A stretch of 64,000 nt of DNA from Trichormus sp. M33_DOE_039. Lineage in GTDB: Bacteria; Cyanobacteriota; Cyanobacteriia; Cyanobacteriales; Nostocaceae. A program made the position numbers and the translations under genes. The DNA lies in NCBI GenBank assembly GCA_015296085.1, contig DVDT01000015.1, positions 47,796 through 111,795 of the forward strand, given 5' to 3'. Shown one piece after another: positions 1 through 8,899 of the stretch. Each line of letters begins with the position of its first letter. Positions within the stretch are counted from its first letter, which is position 1. The notes under the pieces are model-generated. The model worked only from the letters and a program-made list of their open reading frames with translations. It ran no database searches and was not told the origin of the DNA.

Positions 1-96
1 TGCTAAAACCGACTCTATTGTTTTGCAAATAAAGTTTTCTGCATTGTAGGCAGGAATAATAACCGAAACCAAGGGAACATCTAATTTCATGGGCAT
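1..96 (-). CDS. Glycosyltransferase family 2, N-terminal fragment cut by window edge
   Basis: The reverse strand from 96 encodes 32 residues starting MPMKLDVPLVSVIIPAYNAE and running off the window. The VSVIIPAYN motif followed by a TIESVL-like helix is the classic start of GT-A fold family 2 glycosyltransferases, which use nucleotide sugars to build polysaccharides or glycolipids. A GGGAGAG ribosome-binding site lies five bases before the ATG at 96. A second ATG at 90 is possible. The substrate cannot be judged because the catalytic part lies outside the window. Confidence 0.8.
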   Translation of the reverse strand, partial: MPMKLDVPLVSVIIPAYNAENFICKTIESVLA

Positions 97-602
97 TGAG
101 TCTCTCCCAGAATAACTTCAACTAAATATTTAGCTTGAAGTTTTACAGGGCAATTACAATTTATGGCTTTTACCTTACCACAATTTGATAGGTATTTTCT
201 GGTAGAGCTACTCTAACTATATGAAAATTTCAAGAAGCAAAATTTGATAGTGATTATGAAAACAGAAGTGAATAATTTAATTTTTGAATTTACTTTAATA
301 ACATACGGAATAGTTTAAAAATAGCTAAATTTTGTCAATACTTATTTGGGCATAAATAAATCTGCATTAAGAATGATTTGTGAGCCATTTCGTTTGATAT
401 TCTCTTTATGAAAATTTTAAAAATTAAATATCCCACTTCTCTATGTCGTTGGACATCTAGCTGTGCAAATATTATTTCTGTTTAATCATAACGGCGTGGA
501 AACAAAACTTTTTAAAGCAGGTTCAAATAAGCTTAAACGCTATTTTATTCTGCCTTTCCTAGCAAAAAACATCAATACCAATCTAATTAATAAATAAAAA
601 TG
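97..602. other. Gene-free AT-rich stretch
   Basis: About 500 bases lie between the start of the glycosyltransferase and the end of the VanY-type gene, both on the minus strand. The DNA is AT-rich and broken by stops in all frames. It should hold the glycosyltransferase promoter, but I see no convincing gene, RNA or repeat. Confidence 0.5.
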
Positions 603-1409
603 TTATTGAGCTATCTTAGCTGGTTTAATATTTTTGGCTTTGTAGAATGTCTCTAAACTATCGCGATCGCCAACAAAACGCCAGTGCCAAGGTTCATAAC
701 TCACTCCTTGCACGTTATTTTGTGGAAATGATAGCTCGAAGCCAAAACGGGCAGCATTAGCTTGCAACCATTGAAACGCTCTGGTATTTTCAAAGGTAGC
801 TAGCAGATTTGTAGCTGGTACTGCGCCATCCCCAATATCTACAGCATAACCAGTATGGTGTTCACTATGACCAGGAGGCGCACTGAGTGCGGCTCTTTGG
901 GCTGGGGTTTGGTTGCGTTGTGCGCCAATGGTAAAAAATAACTGTTCCTGCTCTTTTACCGAGCGAAAACCCGAAATAGGAACTAAAATCACTCCTGAAC
1001 TCCTCGCTGCTTGCACCATCGCCTGATATCTAGCGGCAGCGTTTTTTCGCATTCTGATGCGGCCATCGGCGGAGATTGGTACTAATTCTGACTGAGGTGC
1101 TTCTGGGTATGCTAAATGTCCTAAAACACTATCAATATTACTGGGGGAAGTAGTAGGAGTTGGTGCAGGAGTAGAACTAGTTGGTAAAGGTTGAGATTCT
1201 GCGGTTTTTTTCGGTGTGTTGAGCGCGAACAAAAAACCGCTAATAATAGCCAGCAGTACAAATAGTGTTACTCCTCCTAGCAGTAACACCAAGGGTTGCA
1301 ACTTTGACTTTGGCGCGACATCAGGAGTATCGCGTAAAGCTGCTGGAATGTCGTCACTAGGTTCGCCTAATGAGTTTTTGGGTTTTCCAGAATATCCAGC
1401 TTTATTCAA
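603..1409 (-). CDS. VanY-type D-alanyl-D-alanine carboxypeptidase (M15B), membrane anchored
   Basis: This 268-residue protein has a cytoplasmic N-terminus, one membrane segment (about residues 38-64), a Pro/Thr/Ser-rich linker (about 68-92) and a C-terminal M15 peptidase domain. The zinc-site motifs are visible: SGFRS at 146-150, SEHHTGYAVDIGD at 182-194 (likely ligands His184 and Asp191) and EPWHWRF with His242. The family trims the terminal D-Ala from peptidoglycan stem peptides outside the cytoplasmic membrane. The start codon is TTG, and AGGAG lies seven bases upstream of it. No vancomycin-resistance genes are nearby, so a role in cell-wall maturation is more likely than resistance. Confidence 0.88.
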   Translation of the reverse strand: MNKAGYSGKPKNSLGEPSDDIPAALRDTPDVAPKSKLQPLVLLLGGVTLFVLLAIISGFLFALNTPKKTAESQPLPTSSTPAPTPTTSPSNIDSVLGHLAYPEAPQSELVPISADGRIRMRKNAAARYQAMVQAARSSGVILVPISGFRSVKEQEQLFFTIGAQRNQTPAQRAALSAPPGHSEHHTGYAVDIGDGAVPATNLLATFENTRAFQWLQANAARFGFELSFPQNNVQGVSYEPWHWRFVGDRDSLETFYKAKNIKPAKIAQ

Positions 1410-1480
1410 AGGTTAACTCCTGTGTTGGTTCTCGAAACATAAAAGATTTTAAACTAGTTTGGGAAAGGGTGTAACTGTTT

Positions 1481-1519
1481 AGGGGTGTGAGGGTTGAGGG
1501 GTGTAAGGGTGTAGGGGGA
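1481..1519. repeat. Short G-rich tandem repeat (GGGTGT-type, STRR-like)
   Basis: Upstream of the VanY-type gene, units such as AGGGGTGT, AGGGTTG and AAGGGTGT follow each other with a period of seven to eight bases. This resembles the short tandemly repeated repetitive sequences known from heterocystous cyanobacteria. The rest of the 1410-1717 spacer shows nothing else recognisable. Confidence 0.5.
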
Positions 1520-1717
1520 GAAAGATTTTTATGTTTGATTATGGGTTTTTCCCGTGAATAGCTCAAGAGAATCTACTTTTACATCCATACTGACAGAGAT
1601 AGTATTGATAAATCTCCTAGAACTATACGCTAAACTTGTGGATTCGTCCTCTGGGAATTTATCTTGAGACGTAAATGACACAATACAGTTCCCTCGGTAA
1701 GTTTTAAATCATACAGT

Positions 1718-2290
1718 CTACCAACCGTAAGGGAAGGGAAAATGATCGCTGCGATGGTTGTAGAAGTGTAGTCTACCAAAACCCAGAAATTGACTGTGGG
1801 TTTTCTCACCTAGAGGAAAAGCAGTCACACCAAATAAATAAACGCCCGCAGATGTGGGATTTTGCCAAGGTTTTAAACCGATGGTAATGGTTTTCCCTGG
1901 AGATACTGAAGGTTCAAAGGTTAGGGATACTGTTCTGGTTTGGCGATCGCTACTCACCTCTTTTAAGCCAATTCTCTGGCCTCTGCGTGAGCGTGTACCC
2001 TCAAAAGCTATGGTACTGTCCAAATCAAACCGAATATTATCTACTCCCTCACGCTGATTAATCGTAATCTTGTGTAAAGGTTCGCTGGCATTCTCTGGCA
2101 AGCTGATGGTGAAATAATAGGTTGCGCCCCAGACATAAACTTCATTGTAGGTAGTAGCAGCTTCAACTAGACGTGGCGGTTGTACAAAATAGACTGTGCC
2201 ATCTTGCAACTGCACAGCTTGACTTTGACTATATGCTCCCATGAAAGCTGTAGTGGCGATCGCTGTACCTAATAAAACTGCTAGGCGCAT
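1718..2290 (-). CDS. DUF2808 domain protein, exported
   Basis: The protein is about 190 residues from the ATG at 2290, where a good signal peptide begins (MRLAVLLGTAIATTAFMGAYS, cut near SQA). An upstream ATG at 2356 would add 22 residues ahead of the signal and is less likely. The mature part, with TYYFTISLPENASEPLHKI and a C-terminal YLFGVTAFPLGE stretch, matches the DUF2808 family of small secreted cyanobacterial proteins. Its function is unknown. It is probably periplasmic or surface associated. Confidence 0.75.
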   Translation of the reverse strand: MRLAVLLGTAIATTAFMGAYSQSQAVQLQDGTVYFVQPPRLVEAATTYNEVYVWGATYYFTISLPENASEPLHKITINQREGVDNIRFDLDSTIAFEGTRSRRGQRIGLKEVSSDRQTRTVSLTFEPSVSPGKTITIGLKPWQNPTSAGVYLFGVTAFPLGEKTHSQFLGFGRLHFYNHRSDHFPFPYGW

Positions 2291-2499
2291 GACTGTATTG
2301 ATGTAATCAACTAGATCATAATTATACGGGCATCGTTTGTTAAAAACTCTCGCCAAAAATTAATATTTGTTATTAATACATTGCAAGCATAACTATATGT
2401 TAATGAAACCTTTCATACTTTGTTAAAGTTAATTGATATGTGTTGTCAGAGCTACTATTAAAGTTAGAAACTAAAGATACAACACAGGCAATTATTTTT

Positions 2500-2988
2500 A
2501 TGACTACTATTTCTACCATTGAATTCAGACGGTCAAGTTGGCAGACTGCCGTCTTGTTTGCTCTTGGCTTTTGGCTCAGTGCCAGCTTAGTTTTAGATTG
2601 GGTAATTATGCCTAGTCTTTATGTTTCTGGGATGATGAGCCAAGATAGTTTTACGACAGTAGGCTATGTGATTTTTTGGGCGTTTAATCGCTTGGAATTG
2701 TTATTTGCAGCCGTTGTTTTGACTGGCGTTCTGGCGTGGAGAAAAATTCATTATCAGTGGCATACTAACAGTTTATTGTTAGCAGTCATACTGTTTGCGA
2801 TCGCCATTTTTAATACTTATCTATTAACCCCGCAAATGTGTGCTATGGGGATTCATCTCAACTTATTTGACACAGTATCGACAATCCCCACGGAAATGAA
2901 TCTACTGCATGGTAGTTATTTCTTCCTAGAGGTAATCAAATTAGTAGTCGGCGGCACACTTTTGTTCCGGTGCTGGCAGAATTCTTAA
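2500..2988 (+). CDS. Four-helix membrane protein, unknown function (DUF4149-like)
   Basis: The 162-residue protein starting MTTISTIEFRR has four hydrophobic segments (about residues 17-37, 55-80, 92-112 and 135-158). Short polar loops include TPQMCAMG and IPTEMNLLHG. The arrangement resembles DUF4149-type membrane proteins of cyanobacteria, but the family call is tentative. A GTG at 2440 would add 20 polar residues. I prefer the ATG at 2500 because the membrane topology begins there, although no strong ribosome-binding site is visible at either. Confidence 0.6.
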   Translation: MTTISTIEFRRSSWQTAVLFALGFWLSASLVLDWVIMPSLYVSGMMSQDSFTTVGYVIFWAFNRLELLFAAVVLTGVLAWRKIHYQWHTNSLLLAVILFAIAIFNTYLLTPQMCAMGIHLNLFDTVSTIPTEMNLLHGSYFFLEVIKLVVGGTLLFRCWQNS

Positions 2989-3044
2989 GGGAGGCAAAGA
3001 GAAAAACGTTTGACTGTTCATGTTTGGCTAGGTTGTAATTTTTT

Positions 3045-3680
3045 ATGAAAACTAATCGAGTAGTTTTGATACTTATAGTATTGAGTTTCATCTCGATTAG
3101 TTTTCTTATTTTTTGGCAAATTAATTCATGGCAAGTAAAAGATGCCAAGCGTGTCAAATTTTGTTCTAATGCTAAATCTCTAACAGCGATCGCTACTGAT
3201 AAATATGACGCTAACGGAGTTAAGTATCGTGGCGGGACATTATTTAGAAAACTCTCTCTTCAGTCTGACAGAACCATTCCTGTAGTGATATTTCCCCAAT
3301 CTCTCTCCGCCAAAGTTTGGTTAAAGTTTCCTCAGTCATCTATCTATTATCTAGGTCGGGGTGGTGATAAAAGTTGGCAAGAATGGCTTTCCTCTGACCA
3401 TTTCTACTTATTAGCAATCCCGCCACAGGTGAAAGGTTTAGCGTTTAGTAGACTGTGTTATCGCAATGGTGATGTTGGCGTTCAAACTATTCAAAAGTTA
3501 GAAAAACTCTCTCCGCAGAAGATAGTAATTAATCAAAATATTGATATTTCTCTAACTGCACCATTACCTCAAATAAATTCATCCCATATCCTTGTCAATG
3601 CAGGAAGCGATCGCCGAGATATTTTAGGCGGCAAAACAGAGGTATACTTCACGACTGAAGACATGGTTGTCAAAAATTAA
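3045..3680 (+). CDS. Hypothetical membrane-anchored protein
   Basis: The protein has 211 residues. Residues 5-27 form one N-terminal hydrophobic helix (signal anchor), and the rest is a soluble domain with no motif I recognise. It contains two Cys residues (about 40 and 137) that could pair if the domain is outside the cytoplasm. The last 11 bases overlap the end of the convergent GNAT gene. Codon use and the HIP1 octamers resemble the neighbours, so it looks like a native gene of unknown function. Confidence 0.55.
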   Translation: MKTNRVVLILIVLSFISISFLIFWQINSWQVKDAKRVKFCSNAKSLTAIATDKYDANGVKYRGGTLFRKLSLQSDRTIPVVIFPQSLSAKVWLKFPQSSIYYLGRGGDKSWQEWLSSDHFYLLAIPPQVKGLAFSRLCYRNGDVGVQTIQKLEKLSPQKIVINQNIDISLTAPLPQINSSHILVNAGSDRRDILGGKTEVYFTTEDMVVKN

Positions 3681-4191
3681 AATCATCCTTGGTAATGCTG
3701 TAAACTAAAGCCTCAGCACCCAAGAGGGCGATCACATCTTCTAATTTCTCTCCTAACTTCTCAGCCACCCGTCTAGAAGCTAGATTTTCTGGGCGGATTA
3801 AGCTGATTAAACGAGACATTCCCAAATTTTCAAAGCCATAAGCCATCGCCGCCTTTGCACCTTCGGTAGCATAGCCAAATCCCCAAAATTGTCTCCGCAA
3901 AGACCAGCCAATTTCTAGTCCAGGCCATCCGTCTGGTTGCCAGTAGCCAATTCTACCAATCATTTCGCCATTGGATTTTTCTTCAACCGCCCACATCCCA
4001 TAACCGCGTAATTGCCAATGTCCCACAATCATCGCCATATTGCGCCATGATTCCTCACGGGATAAGGGTTTGCCATTACCGATGTAACGCATCACTTCTG
4101 GATCACTGCACATATTGGCGTAAGCCTCAAAGTCTTGCTCATCAAATGCCCGTAAAATCAAGCGAGGCGTGGAAATTTGGGAAATTAACAT
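3670..4191 (-). CDS. GNAT N-acetyltransferase, RimJ/RimL type
   Basis: The 173-residue protein opens with ISTPRLILRAFDEQDFEAY, the usual start of the Acetyltransf_3 (RimJ/RimL) family. It carries the acetyl-CoA loop as RRQFWGFGYATEGAKA (about residues 104-119) and ends with SLIRPENLASRRVAEKLG. Such enzymes transfer acetyl from acetyl-CoA to protein N-termini or small amines. The substrate cannot be told from sequence. It lies just downstream of the two GDT1 genes on the same strand (16-base gap), so it may be co-transcribed with them. Confidence 0.82.
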   Translation of the reverse strand: MLISQISTPRLILRAFDEQDFEAYANMCSDPEVMRYIGNGKPLSREESWRNMAMIVGHWQLRGYGMWAVEEKSNGEMIGRIGYWQPDGWPGLEIGWSLRRQFWGFGYATEGAKAAMAYGFENLGMSRLISLIRPENLASRRVAEKLGEKLEDVIALLGAEALVYSITKDDFNF

Positions 4192-4206
4192 TTGTAATTG
4201 CAGATT

Positions 4207-4509
4207 TTAAGGAGTCTGTTCAGAATCTAAGGATTCTTCATTATTAAAGAACAGCAGACGGACAGCGAGAACGGCAAAACCTACAGCAGCGATCGCTTTT
4301 AATAACCGGGTGGGTAATACCTCTGCGACTGCACCCCCAGCTAATGCACCGAGAAAACTAGCTAGGAGTAAGGCCGCCGCACTACCAAAGAATACTGCAC
4401 GTACAGATTGACCACGGCCAGAAAGTGCGATCGCCGCTAACTGGCTTTTGTCGCCTAATTCGGAGATGAAAACTGTAACAAAACTCAGTCCTAAAAGATG
4501 CCAATCCAT
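4207..4509 (-). CDS. hmx2: Half-size GDT1/TMEM165 family manganese exporter subunit
   Basis: The 100-residue protein has three hydrophobic helices and one copy of the family signature, ELGDKSQ at residues 17-23. Full-length UPF0016/GDT1 proteins contain two such modules facing each other. This gene encodes only one, and the other half is the separate gene immediately upstream (42-base gap). By family knowledge such pairs assemble as heteromers exporting Mn2+ (or Ca2+) from the cytoplasm, and Anabaena pairs have been named hemi manganese exchangers (Hmx1/Hmx2). Which number belongs to which subunit here is a guess. Confidence 0.75.
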   Translation of the reverse strand: MDWHLLGLSFVTVFISELGDKSQLAAIALSGRGQSVRAVFFGSAAALLLASFLGALAGGAVAEVLPTRLLKAIAAVGFAVLAVRLLFFNNEESLDSEQTP

Positions 4510-4551
4510 AATTTTGAGTAACGGGAAATGGGGAATAGGAAATGGGGAAGA

Positions 4552-4983
4552 TTAACCTTGTAATACGTCCCAGAAAAGCATGGCGGAGACAAACAGCAGC
4601 ATGACTCCAGCTGATTTGTCTAAGGCTTTGGGACTGAATTGCTTAGAAATCCAACTACCTAAGAGTACGCCTAATAAGCTGGTGGTGATGAGTGCAGCCG
4701 CAGAACCGAGAAAAACTACCCAAGGTGAATGAGATTCTGCACTCATTAATAAGGTAGATAGCTGGGTTTTATCGCCAATTTCTGCGAGAAAAATAGTAAT
4801 AAAAGTAGTAGTAAAAACAATAAGTGGTGAACCCTGCTTTTTCTGACTGTCAGCACTAGCTACAGGCTGAATCGGCTCAAAGATAGCATTAGCAAGGCGA
4901 GATTCAGTACTTGCCGTTAATTCTGGCTGGTTTTCAGACGCAGATACGCCAGTAAGGATTACGGGTGCAGAGTCGAGTTTCAC
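4552..4983 (-). CDS. hmx1: Half-size GDT1/TMEM165 family manganese exporter subunit
   Basis: The 143-residue protein has a polar N-terminal tail of about 50 residues followed by three helices. The signature EIGDKTQ lies at residues 68-74, with a second conserved patch WVVFLGSAAALITTSLLG. It is the first gene of a two-gene unit with the 100-residue partner and should pair with it to form a complete two-module cation exporter. The polar tail is absent from the partner and may be cytosolic. The Hmx1/Hmx2 names come from the described Anabaena pair, and the numbering is uncertain here. Confidence 0.75.
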   Translation of the reverse strand: MKLDSAPVILTGVSASENQPELTASTESRLANAIFEPIQPVASADSQKKQGSPLIVFTTTFITIFLAEIGDKTQLSTLLMSAESHSPWVVFLGSAAALITTSLLGVLLGSWISKQFSPKALDKSAGVMLLFVSAMLFWDVLQG

Positions 4984-5483
4984 AGGCGGTAGTTTTGTTA
5001 CTAGAGAATTTTCATATTCTTCTCATTTTTGCAGATTGTTGTAACAAATGACAACTCTACTCGAAAAAATGCAACTTTCCTGTGAGATATACCATAGCAA
5101 CCTATCAAAATAATTTTGGCTGACTAGTAGATGTAGCCATCTGAAAATACATTTACCACTGACAAACCCATACATTCCTCCAAACGCAAACAAACAGCAC
5201 ATCACTGCACATCGCGCGATCGCTTCTTTAGATAAAGATGAGACATTGCCAAAATTTAAGCTTTTTTTTAGCAAAAAGCCCCCAAAATCTAACTGAAATA
5301 AGCACTATTGCCGACTAAGTATGAATCTGATACTCATATCAATAATTGTTGTAAGTCAATTAAAATTTTCCCAATCAAAATTTCCGGCGGCGACTACCAA
5401 AAATTGCTAAGTCACTGAACTAACTACTTAAGATTTACAACCACGCAAACATAGCAGGCAAACAAAGAAAGAGGAGATAAAGT
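4984..5483. other. Divergent promoter spacer
   Basis: About 500 bases separate the minus-strand exporter pair from the plus-strand GMC oxidoreductase. A minus-strand frame of 83 codons (5274-5023) lacks a ribosome-binding site and any family resemblance, so I do not call it. The region should contain promoters for both units. No repeat was recognised. Confidence 0.5.
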
Positions 5484-7058
5484 ATGTCCCAAATGCTAAA
5501 TCGTCGTCGATTTCTTCAGGCATCGGCGGCGGCGGCAGCCAGCGTAGGTGTATCCGCTATTCGCTCTTATGCTGCTGGTGTTGATGAATATGTTGAGGCA
5601 ATAGTGATTGGTAGTGGTTTTGGTGGTGCAGTTGCATCATTGCGCCTTGGTCAAGCAGGAATCGAAACAATCGTACTGGAACGAGGACGACGATGGCAAA
5701 TTACTGATGCAGGCGATACCTTCTCTACAACAGATAACCCAGATGGTCGTGCTGCGTGGCTGAGTTCCACTACGGTTTTACCCCCACCAGTTCCAGAAAT
5801 CCCCATTGATGTATATACTGGCGTTCTTGATATTAAGAGAGGTAATGGTATCAATGTATATCGAGGCGCAGGTGTTGGGGGTGGTTCGCTTGTTTATGGT
5901 GCTATCACTTATCAACCCACAGAAGAACTATTCTATAAAGTTTTTCCACGCACCATTAACTACAACAGACTGGATCGGATTTATTACCCACGGGTGCGTT
6001 CCATTCTCAAAGCATCTCCCATCCCAGATGATATTCTCCAAACTGAATACTACTTGGCAAGCCGCATCCTGATGGAGCAAGCCCGTAAGGCTGGTTTAAA
6101 TACACGTAAGATTGACGCAGCCATTGATTGGGGTATTGTTCGTCAAGAAATTACCGGTAAAAAGGTTGCTTCCATTATTAATGGTCAAGTGTACTACGGT
6201 ACAAATAGTGGTGCTAAAAATAGCTTAGATCGCAACTATCTAACTATGGCAGAGGCAACTGGGAACGTGGAAATTCGACCTCTACATACAGTTACTACGA
6301 TTGGGGAAGCAGATCGTGGGCGTTATCGAGTTGTTTGCAATCAAATCAACGAGCAAGGAGTTGTACTTGTCCAAAAATCCTTTGTTTGTCGCTATCTATT
6401 TTTGGCTGCGGGTTCGATTGGCACTACTGAACTATTGCTGCGTGCTAAAGCCAATCGTACTTTGCGCCGACTAAATAATCAGGTAGGGAAGTTTTGGGGA
6501 ACGAATTCTGATTCCTCCAATTTAATGATTAATGCTGGCCTGACGAATCCAACACCAGGGAATCCAGGTGTAATCGCAGTCGAGCATCTCGACAACCCTA
6601 TTGCCCCAGTAATACTTGAAGCATTTCACGGACTTCCTTTTGTACCACAAGGTATTCTTCCTGTTCTTGGTCAGGGAATTTCCCAACCAGAGGGCAATCT
6701 TACCTACAATAGCACTACTCAGTTAGCGGATTTGTTTTGGCCTAACAACTCTGCCGATAGTCAAAGAAATAATCAGGCTCTCCTGTATACTCTCCAACGG
6801 CTCAACCAAGCTAATGGTACAAGTCTCGCTGCACCGCCTGACTACAGTTTTACAGCACATCCTCTTGGCGGTGCAACAATTGGGAAAGTATGCGACACTC
6901 ATGGGCAGGTTTTTGGTTATCCTAATTTGTTTGTTGTGGATGGTTCGCTTATTCCCGGTTCAACAGCCTGCTCTAATCCCTCACTTACTATTGCAGCTTT
7001 GGCAGAACGGAGTATGGATCACTTTCTCAACCGAATTCCTAGAGGTAGAAAAATATAA
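5484..7058 (+). CDS. Tat-exported GMC/cholesterol-oxidase-like flavoenzyme
   Basis: The 524-residue protein has a twin-arginine leader (NRRRFLQASAAAAASVGVSA, residues 6-25), then an FAD-binding Rossmann motif (GSGFGG at 43-48, with VLERGRRW after it). The C-terminal GMC-type flavin site reads HPLGG near residue 458 and VVDGSLIPGSTACSNPSLTI near 485-505. The family oxidises alcohol groups using FAD, and the closest type is cholesterol/choline-like GMC oxidoreductases. The true substrate is unknown. The start is firm: GAGGAG lies seven bases before the ATG. The Tat leader suggests a folded periplasmic flavoprotein. A decayed unrelated gene follows directly. Confidence 0.85.
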   Translation: MSQMLNRRRFLQASAAAAASVGVSAIRSYAAGVDEYVEAIVIGSGFGGAVASLRLGQAGIETIVLERGRRWQITDAGDTFSTTDNPDGRAAWLSSTTVLPPPVPEIPIDVYTGVLDIKRGNGINVYRGAGVGGGSLVYGAITYQPTEELFYKVFPRTINYNRLDRIYYPRVRSILKASPIPDDILQTEYYLASRILMEQARKAGLNTRKIDAAIDWGIVRQEITGKKVASIINGQVYYGTNSGAKNSLDRNYLTMAEATGNVEIRPLHTVTTIGEADRGRYRVVCNQINEQGVVLVQKSFVCRYLFLAAGSIGTTELLLRAKANRTLRRLNNQVGKFWGTNSDSSNLMINAGLTNPTPGNPGVIAVEHLDNPIAPVILEAFHGLPFVPQGILPVLGQGISQPEGNLTYNSTTQLADLFWPNNSADSQRNNQALLYTLQRLNQANGTSLAAPPDYSFTAHPLGGATIGKVCDTHGQVFGYPNLFVVDGSLIPGSTACSNPSLTIAALAERSMDHFLNRIPRGRKI

Positions 7059-7075
7059 CCTTGCGATTCAACCTT

Positions 7076-7311
7076 ATGGAGCGCAAGGTAGAACAAGCGT
7101 TATTCGAGGTTGGGAAGGCATTAACGTAACTGCGCGATGGCGTTCAGCAAGAGCGTGGCTGATCGCCACAGCCGAAGGACAAGTCCGCCCTCTTACAAAA
7201 CTTGAACTTCAAGAACAGCAGGAGGCAAGGCAGACTGCTGTGGAAAAAACTGATGGTAAAGTGCCGATTGGTAAAGTCTTCAAAGATGTCCTGCAAAGGA
7301 TAATGGAACGC
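7076..7311 (+). pseudogene. Remnant of a cyanobacterial DNA-associated hypothetical gene
   Basis: Frame 2 from the ATG at 7076 reads MERKVEQALFEVGKALT, then a TAA at 7127, then LRD. This matches the start of a cyanobacterial family in which the phrase continues as ALxELRD..RLYRSTHKTFEEY. The later conserved part appears in frame 1 (about 7162-7311): ATAEGQVRPLTKLE and DGKVPIGKVFKDVLQR. The middle of the gene is missing and replaced by about 25 bases that look like a small interspersed repeat. The 3' part is also absent. So it is a stop-, frameshift- and deletion-carrying remnant. The family match is from memory and untested. Confidence 0.6.
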
Positions 7312-7331
7312 ATCCAATACGGTTCGTATAA

Positions 7332-7458
7332 GCAGGGGAGGCAGGGGAGGAAAGAGGGTTATTTTCAGAATTCTTCTCTTCCCCGAAGTTTGCTTGGAAG
7401 GAAACCCTCCTGACAACTTCTCTTCCTACTTCTCTTCTCCCCTTGCTTCCCCTGCCTG
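7332..7458. repeat. Imperfect inverted repeat, intergenic
   Basis: The left arm (GCAGGGGAGGCAGGGGAGG at 7332-7350) is nearly the reverse complement of the right arm ending at 7458, about 17 of 20 positions. The inside contains further purine/pyrimidine-rich complementary stretches, so the whole could fold into a long hairpin. It sits between the decayed gene and the 3' end of pepP. Confidence 0.4.
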
Positions 7459-7555
7459 CCTTAACCAAGAAATTCCTTAACCGAACACTATTGGGAACGC
7501 ACCCAAGTACCTAAAGACATGGTAGGTGCGATCACATCTATTCTCATACCAAATT

Positions 7556-7573
7556 AACCTGCTGATGCAGGTT
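7556..7573 (-). terminator. Hairpin downstream of pepP
   Basis: AACCTGC and GCAGGTT form a seven-base-pair stem around a TGAT loop, ten bases after the pepP stop on the minus strand. The U-tract after it is weak (TTAATTT), so it is a probable rather than certain terminator. Confidence 0.5.
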
Positions 7574-7582
7574 TACTGGACA

Positions 7583-8899
7583 TTAACCGACTCTCTCCAC
7601 CTCATCAACTGATTTAGGAACACCGGCCGTTAACACTTCATGTCCTGTGGGTGTGACTAACACATCATCCTCAATGCGAATCCCAATACCCACCCATCGC
7701 GGATCTGTTTCTGGTTGATCTTCGGCGAGTTTTGTGTCTGGAACAATATAAATCCCTGGTTCTACCGTCAAAATTTGACCTGGTTGTAATATCTGCGGTT
7801 TATCTTCACCATGCTGATAAACACCCACATCATGAACATCCAAACCTAGCCAATGGCTGGTACGGTGCATATAGTATGGTTTGTATTTCTCTTCCTCAAT
7901 CAGTTTATCAACTTCGCCTTTAAGGATACCCAGTTCCACCAAGCCTTCTGTTAAGACACGCACAGCCGTATCGTGAACGGAGTTAAAAGTATTACCTGGT
8001 TGTACTTGAGCGATCGCTTGTTTTTGTGCTTCTAAGACAATCTCATATAATGCTTTCTGCTCTGGTGTGAACTTACCAGCTACAGGAAACGTCCTAGTAA
8101 TATCAGAGTTGTAATAGCCATAGGCACAGCCAGCATCAATCAGTAGTAAGTCATCCTCCTGCATCTGGCGGTTATTTTCAATGTAGTGCAGGACACAAGC
8201 ATTTACTCCAGAAGCCACAATCGAAGGATAAGCCGGCCCCATCCCACCCCGCAGGCGAAAGATGCGTTCCATCTCCGCTTGAATTTCATACTCATAACGT
8301 CCCGGTTTAGCGATCGCCATTGCTTGATTGTGTGCTTCAATTGCGATCGCAGCAGCTTGACGCATCATTTCTATTTCTGCTTCGCTTTTGATTAGCCTCA
8401 TACTATGTAAGACGGTACCAGTATCCTCGATGCCGATTGGCCCTGTACCCCGCCGGGGATAAGTCCGCAGTAAGCGTTGGTAATGATTGAGGATTTTATC
8501 GTTAAAAAAGCGATCGCGCCCTAAATGATAGTGTATGCGATCGGCTTTTTCTAAATACTGGGGTAATTTCTCATCTAGTTCAGTGATGGGGTAAGCTTCA
8601 TCTGCACCATATAATTCTTTGGCTGCATCTACCCCGCAACGATAACCAGTCCAAACTTCTTTTTCTCGCTCCTTGGGTTGGACGAACAACACAAAGCGAT
8701 GTTCTTGATGATGAGGTGCTAACACAGCTACTGCTTCTGGTTCATTAAAGCCAGTCAGATAGAAAAAATCACTATCTTGACGATAATTGTATTCGACATC
8801 GTTGTGCATAACTGCCATTGGCGCACTACGAAAAATGGCTGTTCCATTACCAATTTTGGCCATTAACTGTTCACGACGCTGCCGATATTCTAATTGCAT
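7583..8899 (-). CDS. pepP: Xaa-Pro aminopeptidase (aminopeptidase P)
   Basis: The 438-residue protein has an N-terminal AMP_N domain (about 1-130) followed by a pita-bread M24 metallopeptidase domain. All five dimetal ligands are present: Asp255 and Asp266 (DAGCAYGYYNSDITRTF), His349 (HRTSHWLG), Glu380 (TVEPG) and Glu410 (RIEDD). The enzyme removes the N-terminal residue from peptides with proline in second position, in the cytoplasm, using Mn2+. Length and domain order match E. coli PepP. It stands alone and faces a long spacer. Confidence 0.93.
   Translation of the reverse strand: MQLEYRQRREQLMAKIGNGTAIFRSAPMAVMHNDVEYNYRQDSDFFYLTGFNEPEAVAVLAPHHQEHRFVLFVQPKEREKEVWTGYRCGVDAAKELYGADEAYPITELDEKLPQYLEKADRIHYHLGRDRFFNDKILNHYQRLLRTYPRRGTGPIGIEDTGTVLHSMRLIKSEAEIEMMRQAAAIAIEAHNQAMAIAKPGRYEYEIQAEMERIFRLRGGMGPAYPSIVASGVNACVLHYIENNRQMQEDDLLLIDAGCAYGYYNSDITRTFPVAGKFTPEQKALYEIVLEAQKQAIAQVQPGNTFNSVHDTAVRVLTEGLVELGILKGEVDKLIEEEKYKPYYMHRTSHWLGLDVHDVGVYQHGEDKPQILQPGQILTVEPGIYIVPDTKLAEDQPETDPRWVGIGIRIEDDVLVTPTGHEVLTAGVPKSVDEVERVG

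Noticed and set aside
5023..5274. 83-codon minus-strand frame upstream of the exporter genes
   Set aside because: No ribosome-binding site, odd Cys/aromatic-rich composition and no family resemblance. Likely chance.
6814..7413. 199-codon plus-strand frame overlapping the GMC oxidase end
   Set aside because: Its first 80 codons are a shadow of the oxidase. Only the later part carries a recognisable pseudogene piece, reported separately.
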